Assembly (NCBI RefSeq): GCF_036250735.1
Contig: NZ_CP109430.1
Location: 5,270,001 to 5,334,000, forward strand
Direction: 5' to 3'
Length of the DNA stretch: 64,000 nt
Source of the DNA: Streptosporangium sp. NBC_01495
GTDB lineage: Bacteria > Actinomycetota > Actinomycetes > Streptosporangiales > Streptosporangiaceae
The notes under the pieces are model-generated. The model worked only from the letters and a program-made list of their open reading frames with translations, did no database searches and was not told where the DNA came from. How positions within the stretch are numbered: position 1 is the stretch's first letter; each line of letters opens with the position of its first letter. The position numbers were made by a program, and so were the translations under genes. Of this stretch, positions 30,658 through 39,251 are shown piece after piece.

Positions 30658-33204
30658 ATGGTGCTACGTGTCAAGCTCGTCCTCTCATTGCTCACGGCCG
30701 CCGCCCTGGTGGGAGGCGCTTCGCCACCGGCCTCCCCGTCGGCGGAACGACCCGCCACCTCGGGGGCCGCGCGGCCGTTCGCGATGCAGGACTTCATGAC
30801 CACGAAGAAACTCGGCCAGGTCGTCCCGTCCCCCGACGGTAAATCGGTGGCGGCGGTCGTGAAACGCGGGCCGAGCGAGTCGAGCAGATATGGCGCATCA
30901 TTTGTCGACGGAAACGAGCGCGCGGACATCTGGATAGCGGATGGTCAGGGCCCGGCGCGCGACGTGACACACGGCGCGAAGGACGGCACCGGCCACTACA
31001 ACCCGGTGTGGTCTCCCGACGGGCGCATGCTGGCCTTCGCCTCCACCCGGGGCGGCGACGACGTGTTCCTGCACGTGTGGGACCGCGAGACGGGTGAGAC
31101 CCGCAAGCTGACCCCGCGCGGGGTGCAGACGATGACGAACGCCTCGGGCTACCTGATCCAGTGGCTGGACGCGCGGCGGGTGATCGCCCCGATGGTGAAC
31201 GCCGGCCGCTGGGCGCTGGAGTACGGGCAGTGGCTGGAGGCCCAGCGCGCCGCCCCGAAGCAGTGGGCCAAGGTCGAACGGGGCAAGGAGACCACCGCCT
31301 CCGTGCTCGACGGCTCCGCCACCCAGGGCCAGGACAGGCTGGACGAGGAGATCGCCGTCGTCGACGCCGTCACCGGGAAGATCACCTCGGCGGGCCCGGC
31401 CCGCACCTACACGGCGGGCAACCTGGTGGCCGACCCGACCGGGCGGCTCATCGCCCGGGTGGACGACCTCGGCCCCACCCCGGCGCGCGCCGGGCAGCTC
31501 AAGCGCGTCCTGGAGCGGCGCACCCAGCTGGCGATCGCCTCCGCCTCCGGCGGGCAGCCGCGCGTGGTGGGCGACGTGCCGAGCCCCTCGGTCACCGTGC
31601 AGCCCCGCTGGTCCGCCGACGGCGCCAACCTGCTGATCGTCGGCAAGGCCACCCCCGAGACGCCCGACCCGTTCACCGCCTACCTCGTCCCCGCCGCCGG
31701 GGGGAGGGCCGCGCCGCTGGCCGCCGACCGGCTGGTGGCCACGGGCCTGCTGTGGGGGGCGGGAACCCCGCTGGTACGCGGGGTAAAGGCCACGAACGCT
31801 GTTGATCCCCTGGCCCGCCAGGACTGGTGGGCCTTTGACCCCGCCGAACCGGCCGCCGCACCGCGCGACCTGACCTCGCGGTTCAAGGTCCCGCCGCTGG
31901 AACTGGTACCGGTGCCCGGCGGCGTGCTGGGCGTGGCCGACGGGCGCGCCTGGCTGATCGACCCGCGCACCGGGAAGGCCCGCGACCTGAACGCCGGTGG
32001 CGCCGCCCCGCTGGCGGAACTGGCCTGGCCGCTGGACGACGGCGTCAGGCGCAACGGCGTGCGGCCCACCGACCGGGGCGGCGCCGAACCGGCCAACCCC
32101 CGCCTCGACCGCGACTTCCCCCTGGTGCTGGCGCGCGACGTCAAGGGCGGCCTGTACGAGCTGGCACCCGGTGCCTCGCCCGTGCTGACCCCGCTCCCGT
32201 CGCCCCATCCCGACGCGGGCGTCGCCGGGTACTCCCCCGCGAACCGCACCGCGGTCTTCGGGGCGGGCGGCGACAAGGGCACCGCGCTGTGGACCTCCCA
32301 CGCGGGCCGCCACACCCAGCGGCTGTCGCTGAACGGCCACCTCGCCCAGGTGATCCCTCCGAAACGCGAGCTCGTCACCTACCAGGGGGCGAACGGGGAG
32401 AAGCTGACCGGCGCGCTGCTGCTGCCGCCGGGCCACCGCGACGGGCAGCGCCACCCGCTCGTGGTCAACGTGTACGGCACCCGGATCGTCTCCACCCTGG
32501 AGGACGTGCCGGAGTTCCAGGTGAACAACCCGAGCTACCTCACCCTGCAGTTCCTCGCGGCCCGCGGCTACGCCGTGCTCGTCCCCTCGATCCCCCGCCC
32601 CGAGGGCGAGGCCGCGGCCGAGCCGATGACGTGGCCCACCAAGCCGATCATGAACGCGGTGGACGCCGCGATCGACGAGGGCGTGGCCGACCCGAAGCGG
32701 CTGGCGGTACTGGGGCACTCCTTCGGCTCCTACAACGTGCACAGCCTCGTGACGCAGACCGACCGGTTCAAGGCGGCGATCGCTATCTCCGGCTTCTCCG
32801 ACGTGATCAGCAGCTACGGCGTGTTCGACTCCCGCTTCCGCTACACGCCGCGCGCGCAGGAGTGGTTCGCGCCCGCGTACATCGAGGACCCGGCCTTCGA
32901 GTTCGGGCTGGGCAAGCCGCCGTGGGAGGACCCGCAGAGGTACGTGCGCAACAGCCCGCTCCTGCACGCGGGAAAGATCAAGACGCCGGTGCTCATGCTG
33001 CACGGCGAGCGTGACTACCTGACCCACACCGGCTCCGAGGAGATGTACACCGCGCTGGCCAGGCAGGCCAAGAAGGTGCGGCTGGTCAGCTACTGGGGTG
33101 AGGCGCACATGCCGTACTCGATGATCTCCCCCGCGAACTTCCAGAGCATGATCGAGCAGGAGCTGGAGTGGCTCCGCCTGAACCTGCCGGGAGGCGACCA
33201 GTGA
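30658..33204 (+). CDS. secreted S9-family (prolyl-oligopeptidase-like) peptidase
   Basis: This 848-residue protein has a signal peptide (VLSLLTAAALVGGASPPAS), a WD/beta-propeller region (residues 40-570; YNPVWSPDGRMLAFASTRGG) and a C-terminal alpha/beta-hydrolase peptidase domain. The nucleophile is in AVLGHSFGSYNVHS, the Asp in LHGERDYLTHTGSE and the His in GEAHMPYSM. Its stop overlaps the NRPS start (GTGA), so it belongs to the cluster. A secreted serine peptidase cotranslated with an NRPS suggests maturation of an exported precursor (prodrug cleavage) or resistance by hydrolysis. Confidence 0.88.
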   Translation: MVLRVKLVLSLLTAAALVGGASPPASPSAERPATSGAARPFAMQDFMTTKKLGQVVPSPDGKSVAAVVKRGPSESSRYGASFVDGNERADIWIADGQGPARDVTHGAKDGTGHYNPVWSPDGRMLAFASTRGGDDVFLHVWDRETGETRKLTPRGVQTMTNASGYLIQWLDARRVIAPMVNAGRWALEYGQWLEAQRAAPKQWAKVERGKETTASVLDGSATQGQDRLDEEIAVVDAVTGKITSAGPARTYTAGNLVADPTGRLIARVDDLGPTPARAGQLKRVLERRTQLAIASASGGQPRVVGDVPSPSVTVQPRWSADGANLLIVGKATPETPDPFTAYLVPAAGGRAAPLAADRLVATGLLWGAGTPLVRGVKATNAVDPLARQDWWAFDPAEPAAAPRDLTSRFKVPPLELVPVPGGVLGVADGRAWLIDPRTGKARDLNAGGAAPLAELAWPLDDGVRRNGVRPTDRGGAEPANPRLDRDFPLVLARDVKGGLYELAPGASPVLTPLPSPHPDAGVAGYSPANRTAVFGAGGDKGTALWTSHAGRHTQRLSLNGHLAQVIPPKRELVTYQGANGEKLTGALLLPPGHRDGQRHPLVVNVYGTRIVSTLEDVPEFQVNNPSYLTLQFLAARGYAVLVPSIPRPEGEAAAEPMTWPTKPIMNAVDAAIDEGVADPKRLAVLGHSFGSYNVHSLVTQTDRFKAAIAISGFSDVISSYGVFDSRFRYTPRAQEWFAPAYIEDPAFEFGLGKPPWEDPQRYVRNSPLLHAGKIKTPVLMLHGERDYLTHTGSEEMYTALARQAKKVRLVSYWGEAHMPYSMISPANFQSMIEQELEWLRLNLPGGDQ

Positions 33205-36200
33205 GACTTTTCTCGCCCGCCCAGGAACGGGCCTGGCTGGAACACCGGATCCGTGGCGACGCCGTACCGGACGGGATCTCCCTGCGGCTGCGGCTGACCG
33301 GCCCCCTCGACGAGAAGGCGCTGGGCTCGGCGCTCGGCGACCTGGCCGCGCGACACGAGGTGCTGCGCTGGGCCCTGCCCACCCGTGGCGACGGACCCCG
33401 CCCGGTAGTGGCGGCCGGGGCACTGCCCGCGCCGCGGGCGGTGCCGGTCGAGCCGGAGAGGCTCGGCGCGGCACTGGCCGAGGTGGAGGCCCGGCCGTTC
33501 GACCCGGTGACGGGGCCGCTGGCGCGCGTCTCCCTGCTGGAACTCGGCCCCGAGGAGCACGTGCTGGTGCTGCGCATGCACCCGTGCGTCGCGGACGAGG
33601 GCTCCGTCGCCGTACTGTCCGCCGACCTGGCCGAGCTGTACCGGGCCCGAGCCGAGGACGGCTCCCCGCGCCTGCCCGGCACACCCCGCGTACCCGCCGA
33701 GAACGACTTCTCCCACCCGGACGCGACGGCCTCGGGCATCCCGGCGTCGTCCCCTGGTCCCCAGGAGGCCTCGGCCTCCGACGACCGGGGCGTGCCACCC
33801 GCCGGCAGCCGGGACGGACCGCCCGGCGCCTCCGCACCGGCCCCCGGCCCCGGTCCCGAGGTGACGGATGGGAACAGGCGGGAGTTCTGGCGCGAGGCGC
33901 TGCGGGACGTGCCGCCGCTGGAACCGGCCACCGACCGGCCGCGCCCCGGGCGCCGCTCCGGCGCGGGCGGGGCACACCGCTTCGAGGTGGCCGTACCGCC
34001 CGAGCTGGGCGCCCCCTCCCTCGCGGTGCTCGCGGCGTTCGCCGTCCTGCTGTCGCGCTGCTCGGGCCAGGAGCGCTTCACGATCGGCGCGCACGCCCCC
34101 GGCCGCGTCTCGGGACTGCTCGGCGGGGAGCCGAACGAGTTCGCTGGGACGGCCGGGCCGCTGGACGATCTCCTCCCCCTGCCGGTGGACCTGTCCGGCG
34201 ACCCGGACCTCGCCACGTTCTCCGCCCGCCTGGGACAGGCCGTGGACGACGCCTGGCGGCACCGGCTGCCACTGCAGGATCTGACCTCCGCCGTCGCCCC
34301 GCCCCGCGACCCCAGCCGGGGCGCGCTGTTCGACGTGGCGTACGGCGTTGTCCGCCGTCCCGCCGCGCACGAGGCGGCAGGCCTGCGCCTCGAACCGCTC
34401 GGCGACAGGGAACCCGCCGCCCGGCGGACGGCCTGCGACCTGGACCTGCGCCTCACCACCGGCGCACCGGACGGGACCGGCCCCCGGACCGGAAACGGGA
34501 CCGGCGACAGGACCGGGAACAGGAACAGGAACGGGAAAGGCGACGGGAATGAGACCGGTAGGGGGGAGGGCGACGGGGATGGCGGCCGGTTCCGGGCGAC
34601 CCTGACGTACGCCACCGATGTCTTCGACCACGCCACGATCGAGTTGATGGCCGCCCGCCTGACCCGGCTGCTCGGCGAGATGGCCCACTCCCCCGCGCGG
34701 CCGGTGCTCGATCTACCGCTCGACGACCGCTCGGGCCCGATCTCGGGCCCGCCCGCGGCGGTGGACCTGGACGCCCCGGGATCCACCCTGGCCGCGCTGA
34801 TCGCCGCCCAGGCCGGGCGCACCCCCGACGCGACGGCCGTGGACGGGGACGACGGGCGGCTCACCTATCGCGAGCTGGACGAGCGCGCCCGGGAGCTGGC
34901 CGGATGGCTCGCCGCCGAGGGGGTGGGCCCCGGCACCGTGGCCGCGATCTGCCTGCCGCGCTCGGCCCGCCTGGTCACGGTCGTGGCGGGGGTGCTGTAC
35001 GCGGGCGGCGCGTTCCTGGCGCTCGACCCGTCGCAACCGGCTCCCCGGCTGGAGTACCTGCTGTCCGACGCGGCGGCGGCCGTCCTGCTGAGCACCGGGG
35101 AGATTCTCGACGGCCTGCCGGAGGGCGGGGGGCGCCGCCTCGACCTTGACCGGCGCGACCCCGCCAGGACCGCCGAACCCCGCCCGGCCGGATCGCGCGA
35201 CCTGGCGTACATGATCTACACCTCGGGCTCGACCGGCCTGCCCAAGGGGGTGCTGCTGGAGCACTCCGGCGCGTGCAACCTGGTCATGGCCCTCGCCCCC
35301 GAGCTGGGTATCGGCCCCGGGGTGCGGCTGCTGCAGTTCGCGCCGCCGACCTTCGACGCCTGGGTGTGGGAGGTGTTCACCACGCTGGTCTCCGGGGGCA
35401 CCCTGTGCGTGCCGGAGGCGGGGAACATCCTCGTCGGCCGGGCGCTGAGCAGATGCCTGTCGGAGCGCGAGGTGAACGCCGTGCTGCTCCCCCCCTCGGT
35501 GATCGCGACGCTGCCCGGCGACGACCCGCTGCCCGGTCTGCGGGTGCTGGTGACCGGCGGCGAGGCGTGCACCCCCGAGCTGGTGGAGCGCTGGGGCACC
35601 GGCCGGCGCATGGTCAACGCCTACGGGCCGACCGAGGCGACCGTCATCGCGACCCTGGCCGACTGCTCGCCCGGCGAGGGCGTACCGCCGATCGGGCTGC
35701 CCACGGCGGGGGCGTACGCGCTGGTGCTGGACACCGCCGGGCGTGTCGCGCCGTGGGGGGTGCCCGGCGAGCTGCACGTCGGCGGCGCGGGCGTGGCACG
35801 CGGCTACCACCGGCGGCCCGCGCTGACCGCCGAGCGGTTCGTCCCCCTCGCCGGACCACCGCCCACGGCACCGGACGGGCCGTCACCGTCGGCACCGGAC
35901 GGGCCTTCGCCCTCGACATCAAGCGGACCACCCCCCTCGGAGTCGGACGAACCTTCGTCCTCGACGCCAAACGGAGCGCCTCCGGGGCCTGACGAACCTT
36001 TCCCCTCGACGCCGGGCGGGCCGCCGTCTCCGATGTCCGGCGGGCGGCTCTACCGGACCGGTGACCTGGTGCGGCAGCGTCCCGACGGCCGCCTCGACTT
36101 CATCGGCCGGGTGGACCACCAGGTCAAGCATCGCGGCTACCGGATCGAGCTGGGCGAGATCGAGCAGACACTGCGGGCCTGTCCCGGCGTGGACGACGCG

Positions 36201-36815
36201 GCAGTGGCGCTGGAGGACGAGCAACTGGTGGCCTACGTGGCCACCTCCGCCTCAGAATCCGCTTCAGAATCCGGCTCGGAATCCATCTCCGCGCCCGCGC
36301 CCGCGCCCGTCTCCGGCTCAGGATCCGGCTCAGGATCCGGCTCAGGATCCGGCTCAGGATCCGGCTCAGGATCCGGCTCAGGATCCGCGACCTCCGCCTC
36401 GGGATCGGCCCTCTCCTCTCCGGTAACGGCGAAGGACGCCAGGGCGTGGGCGGCCGGGCGGCTGCCCGGCTACATGGTGCCGGGGATCGTGCACGTGCTG
36501 GACGAGCTGCCGCTGACCAGCGCGGGCAAGATAGACCGCCGCCGGTTGGCCTCCTCGGACGCCCGCGTCGGGAGCCGGTCGGACGAGCCGCGCGACCGGC
36601 TGGAACTGGAGGTGCTGGAGGCCTTCCGGCGGGTGCTGGACGAGCCGCGGATCGGCCCGCACGACGCCTTCTTCGAGTCGGGCGGCGACTCCCGGCTCGC
36701 GGTGACGCTGCTCGGCCGCCTGCGCGGCGGCCTGCGCAGACCGGTCGCGGCCCGCCTGCTCTGGGAACGTCCCACGGCCGCGGGCCTGGCCTCGGCACTG
36801 CGCGAACTCGGGTAG
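33201..36815 (+). CDS. NRPS C*-A-PCP with degenerate condensation domain
   Basis: This 1204-residue synthetase module starts at GTG 33201, overlapping the peptidase stop. Residues 1-430 are a condensation domain whose HHxxxDG motif reads MHPCVADEG: the catalytic second His is Pro and Gly is Glu, so it is probably inactive. The adenylation domain (about 525-1110) is intact: YTSGSTGLPKG (A3), NAYGPTEATV (A5), YRTGDLV (A7), GRVDHQVKHRGYRIE (A8), AGKIDRR (A10, Lys kept). FDAWVWEVF and later residues give a specificity code D-A-W-L-V-G-A-V-I-K by hand, closest in type to hydrophobic (Leu-like) codes. PCP: FFESGGDSRLAV near 1160. At least four low-complexity insertions interrupt C and A, including a (GS)n run. 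No thioesterase domain. Confidence 0.88.
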   Translation: MRLFSPAQERAWLEHRIRGDAVPDGISLRLRLTGPLDEKALGSALGDLAARHEVLRWALPTRGDGPRPVVAAGALPAPRAVPVEPERLGAALAEVEARPFDPVTGPLARVSLLELGPEEHVLVLRMHPCVADEGSVAVLSADLAELYRARAEDGSPRLPGTPRVPAENDFSHPDATASGIPASSPGPQEASASDDRGVPPAGSRDGPPGASAPAPGPGPEVTDGNRREFWREALRDVPPLEPATDRPRPGRRSGAGGAHRFEVAVPPELGAPSLAVLAAFAVLLSRCSGQERFTIGAHAPGRVSGLLGGEPNEFAGTAGPLDDLLPLPVDLSGDPDLATFSARLGQAVDDAWRHRLPLQDLTSAVAPPRDPSRGALFDVAYGVVRRPAAHEAAGLRLEPLGDREPAARRTACDLDLRLTTGAPDGTGPRTGNGTGDRTGNRNRNGKGDGNETGRGEGDGDGGRFRATLTYATDVFDHATIELMAARLTRLLGEMAHSPARPVLDLPLDDRSGPISGPPAAVDLDAPGSTLAALIAAQAGRTPDATAVDGDDGRLTYRELDERARELAGWLAAEGVGPGTVAAICLPRSARLVTVVAGVLYAGGAFLALDPSQPAPRLEYLLSDAAAAVLLSTGEILDGLPEGGGRRLDLDRRDPARTAEPRPAGSRDLAYMIYTSGSTGLPKGVLLEHSGACNLVMALAPELGIGPGVRLLQFAPPTFDAWVWEVFTTLVSGGTLCVPEAGNILVGRALSRCLSEREVNAVLLPPSVIATLPGDDPLPGLRVLVTGGEACTPELVERWGTGRRMVNAYGPTEATVIATLADCSPGEGVPPIGLPTAGAYALVLDTAGRVAPWGVPGELHVGGAGVARGYHRRPALTAERFVPLAGPPPTAPDGPSPSAPDGPSPSTSSGPPPSESDEPSSSTPNGAPPGPDEPFPSTPGGPPSPMSGGRLYRTGDLVRQRPDGRLDFIGRVDHQVKHRGYRIELGEIEQTLRACPGVDDAAVALEDEQLVAYVATSASESASESGSESISAPAPAPVSGSGSGSGSGSGSGSGSGSGSGSGSATSASGSALSSPVTAKDARAWAAGRLPGYMVPGIVHVLDELPLTSAGKIDRRRLASSDARVGSRSDEPRDRLELEVLEAFRRVLDEPRIGPHDAFFESGGDSRLAVTLLGRLRGGLRRPVAARLLWERPTAAGLASALRELG
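36315..36386 (+). repeat. 12-bp tandem repeat GGCTCAGGATCC, 6 copies, in NRPS
   Basis: Six identical units encode Gly-Ser repeats between the A8 core and the end of the adenylation domain. The identity of the copies indicates recent expansion or ongoing homogenisation. Confidence 0.9.
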
Positions 36816-36885
36816 GCCAGCGGCGCGTGTAGCCGTACGCGACGCCACCGCGCGGGTCGAACTCGGGTGGAACCGCACCGCGCGG

Positions 36886-36930
36886 CCCGGCCGCGGCCTC
36901 GGACCCCAGAGGGTTCAGCCCGCGGCCGGG
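36886..36930. terminator. 11-bp inverted repeat between NRPS and HxlR gene
   Basis: CCCGGCCGCGG (36886-36896) pairs with CCGCGGCCGGG (36920-36930) in the gap between two convergent stops. There is no T-tract; it is a candidate bidirectional terminator. Confidence 0.5.
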
Positions 36931-36948
36931 ACCGCGGTGATCGAGGTG

Positions 36949-37275
36949 CTAGGCGTGGGCGGCGGCCCAATCGCAGATGGCGGCCAGGGGTTCCCGCAGC
37001 GTCTTCCCGAGGTCGGTCAGGAGATACTCGACGTGCTGTGGCGCGGTCTCCTTCAGGACGCGCCGTTCGACCAGACCATCGCTCTCCATCGCTCGCAGCG
37101 TCTCGGTCAGCACCTTCTGCGTGATGCCGGGTAGCCGGCGGCGCAGTTCGGCGTGCCGTTGCGGTCCGGCCAGAAGCGCGTAGATCACAAGCACCCGCCA
37201 TTTCGCGGCGAACCGTTCCAGCGCCTGCCTGGTCGCGCAGCTCTCCTCCAGCACCTCCGGGATAACCAGGGCCAT
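36949..37275 (-). CDS. HxlR-family winged-helix regulator
   Basis: This 108-residue regulator has CATRQALERFAAKWRVLVIY at the family start, RHAELRRRLPGITQKVLTET as recognition region and GLVERRVLKETAPQHVEYLL as wing. The Cys in EESCAT at the usual HxlR position can sense electrophiles or redox stress. ATG 37275 has AGGGGG 6-11 bases upstream, better than the earlier GTG. It is divergent from the MBL hydrolase (119-base gap) and probably controls it. Confidence 0.9.
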   Translation of the reverse strand: MALVIPEVLEESCATRQALERFAAKWRVLVIYALLAGPQRHAELRRRLPGITQKVLTETLRAMESDGLVERRVLKETAPQHVEYLLTDLGKTLREPLAAICDWAAAHA

Positions 37276-37394
37276 CGGATCCCCCTTCGCCACGCCGCCC
37301 GCCGGGTAAGGGCACCCGAAAGTGCCTTCTGTCCGGCCGTTCCGGCTCAGCCTAGCGTGAAGATCAAACGATCAGCCGGAAGGAATTCCCCTCC

Positions 37395-38264
37395 ATGACC
37401 GACCTCAGGATCCACACCTACTCCGCCGCCGAGCCGGGCATCTTCGTCAACAGCTACCTGTTGGAAGGCGAGGACGGGGTGATACTCGTGGACGCCAGCC
37501 TGCTCGTGTCGGACGCGCGGGCGCTGGCCGCACGCCTGGCCGCTCTGCGCAAGCCACTGCTCGCGGCCTTCGTGACACACGCCCACCCCGACCATTTCAA
37601 CGGCCTGCCGTACGTGGTCGGCGACGACGTACCGGTCTACGCCACGGCCGCCGTCGCCGAGACGATCGGTAAGATCGCGGTTCCGAAACGAGAGCAGTGG
37701 CAACCGCTCTACGGTGACGAGTGGCCCGATCGGTATCGAGTCCCCGACCACATCGTGCCGGACGGCCAGGTCATCGAGGTGGGTGGGGCCCGGGTCGAGG
37801 TGCGCGGCCTCGGTGAGGCGGAGAGCCACGCCGACTCGTACATCCTGGTCCACACCGGCTCGCGGCGGCTGGCGTTCATCGGTGACGTGGCCTTCCACGG
37901 CGTGCACTCCTACACCGCCGACGGCCACACCGGCCCGTGGCTCGACGTCCTGGACCGGCTGACCGGCGAGTTGGACGGCGTCGAACTCTATCCGGGCCAC
38001 GGCGCGCCGCACGATCACACCCTGCTGGCCGACCAGCGACGGTATCTGCTGATGTACCGGGAGACGGTGCGCGGACTGGCCGATGGTGAAGCGGCCCTGA
38101 GCGAGTCGCGGAAACAGGAGCTGACCGACACGATGACCCGCTTCCTGCCGGATGCGCCGTTGAGCTGGCTGGTCGGGCACGGAGCCGACGAGGTCGCCGC
38201 CGAACTGGCCGCGGAACCCGTACACGGCCCTCCCCCCGGGGCGACGCCGCCGGAGGCGAAGTAG
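37395..38264 (+). CDS. MBL-fold metallo-hydrolase
   Basis: This 289-residue metallo-beta-lactamase-fold enzyme has THAHPDHFNGLP as the HxHxDH zinc motif, GEAESHADSYILV and FIGDVAFHG as later ligands and LYPGHGAP as the final His. It is similar to actinobacterial QuiP-like/SoxH hydrolases of unknown substrate. A GGAAGGAATTC Shine-Dalgarno region precedes ATG 37395. Divergent from the HxlR regulator, so probably induced by an electrophile or quinone. Confidence 0.88.
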   Translation: MTDLRIHTYSAAEPGIFVNSYLLEGEDGVILVDASLLVSDARALAARLAALRKPLLAAFVTHAHPDHFNGLPYVVGDDVPVYATAAVAETIGKIAVPKREQWQPLYGDEWPDRYRVPDHIVPDGQVIEVGGARVEVRGLGEAESHADSYILVHTGSRRLAFIGDVAFHGVHSYTADGHTGPWLDVLDRLTGELDGVELYPGHGAPHDHTLLADQRRYLLMYRETVRGLADGEAALSESRKQELTDTMTRFLPDAPLSWLVGHGADEVAAELAAEPVHGPPPGATPPEAK

Positions 38265-38500
38265 CCGCGAGTGATCGGATCCCGCTGTCGGGCAGGGGTT
38301 TCCACCGCGGCGTCAGGACCTGTTCGTCGGCCTACCCGAGAAGGTGGGCGTCCCCGAACGGCTCCGAGGCGCCACGGCTTTCCACCCTGATCAGAGCCTC
38401 AGCCGAAAGGCTTTGACCTGGTCTTACGCGGCTACTGTGCGGCCGGTGGCCGGCCGGTGCGGATCATCTCCCGATCGAGCCCCGAGACCACGCGGCGTAT
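38265..38500. other. intergenic, no gene seen
   Basis: These 236 bases between convergent MBL and flavodoxin genes contain no frame with convincing codon bias and no recognised terminator. Confidence 0.35.
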
Positions 38501-39118
38501 CTACGCGCCGGCCGGCATCGACGACGTGCGGAGCTCCGGGTCCCGGCAAAGGCGGCGGGCCTGCTCGGCGACCCGGCGGCCGAGGTGTTCGGCCGTCCGG
38601 AGGTCCGAGTCGTGCATCAGCTCCGGCCCCTCGTCGACGTTCGAGGCCGCCGCCGCTCCCAGCCAGAAGCCGAGCCGGTTGAGCGCGTTCTCGTCGGAGG
38701 TGCTGGAATTCCACCCGGACACCAGCCCGAGACTGACCCAGAGCATGCCGTGCTGGGCCGCCAGCAACGCCATGTACTCCAGCGTGTGCAGCTTGTCCCC
38801 GCTCTTGGACCCCGAGTTCGTGAACCCCGCGGCCAGCTTGTCCGCCCAGGCCTGCTCCGTCCAGCGCTGCACCGAGTCCCGGGCGAACGTGTGGAACTGC
38901 GGGCTGGCCGACCCCATGTACGTGGGCGACCCGAACACGATGGCGTCCGCCGTGTCCAGCAGCGACCATTCCTGTTCGGTGATGCCGTCCACCGAGACCA
39001 GCTCCACCTTGGTGCCGTCCACGGACGCCGCTCCCGCGCGTACCGACTCGGCCAGCCGGGCCGTGTGCCCGTACCCGCTGTGGTAGGCCACCGCCACCAG
39101 CGTCGACTCGTTCTTCAT
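38501..39118 (-). CDS. flavodoxin-fold NAD(P)H:quinone oxidoreductase (WrbA-like)
   Basis: This 205-residue FMN protein has VAVAYHSGYGHTARLAESVRAG as FMN-phosphate loop, IVFGSPTYMGSASPQFHTFA as isoalloxazine loop and KLAAGFTNSGSKSGDKLHTLE as the WrbA-type insertion. It probably carries out two-electron quinone reduction. ATG 39118 has AAAGGAATCGCA upstream and starts at the first strand; 15 extra upstream codons are in frame but look non-coding. Divergent from the LuxR-type regulator at 39252. Confidence 0.9.
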   Translation of the reverse strand: MKNESTLVAVAYHSGYGHTARLAESVRAGAASVDGTKVELVSVDGITEQEWSLLDTADAIVFGSPTYMGSASPQFHTFARDSVQRWTEQAWADKLAAGFTNSGSKSGDKLHTLEYMALLAAQHGMLWVSLGLVSGWNSSTSDENALNRLGFWLGAAAASNVDEGPELMHDSDLRTAEHLGRRVAEQARRLCRDPELRTSSMPAGA

Positions 39119-39251
39119 TGCGATTCCTTTCGTCACGACGTACGCGCACAGCTTGGCCGCCACGGCTCCCTCGCGGACCGGCCGTTCGGGCGGGCGGACC
39201 TACCCGAACGAGTGGGCGGACCAGGGGAAGGGACCTACTACCATCGGGGCC

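Noticed and set aside
30898..33975. 1025-codon open frame on the minus strand
   Set aside because: It is antisense to the S9 peptidase and NRPS start, Arg/Gly/Pro-rich without motifs. Long antisense frames are expected in GC-rich DNA.
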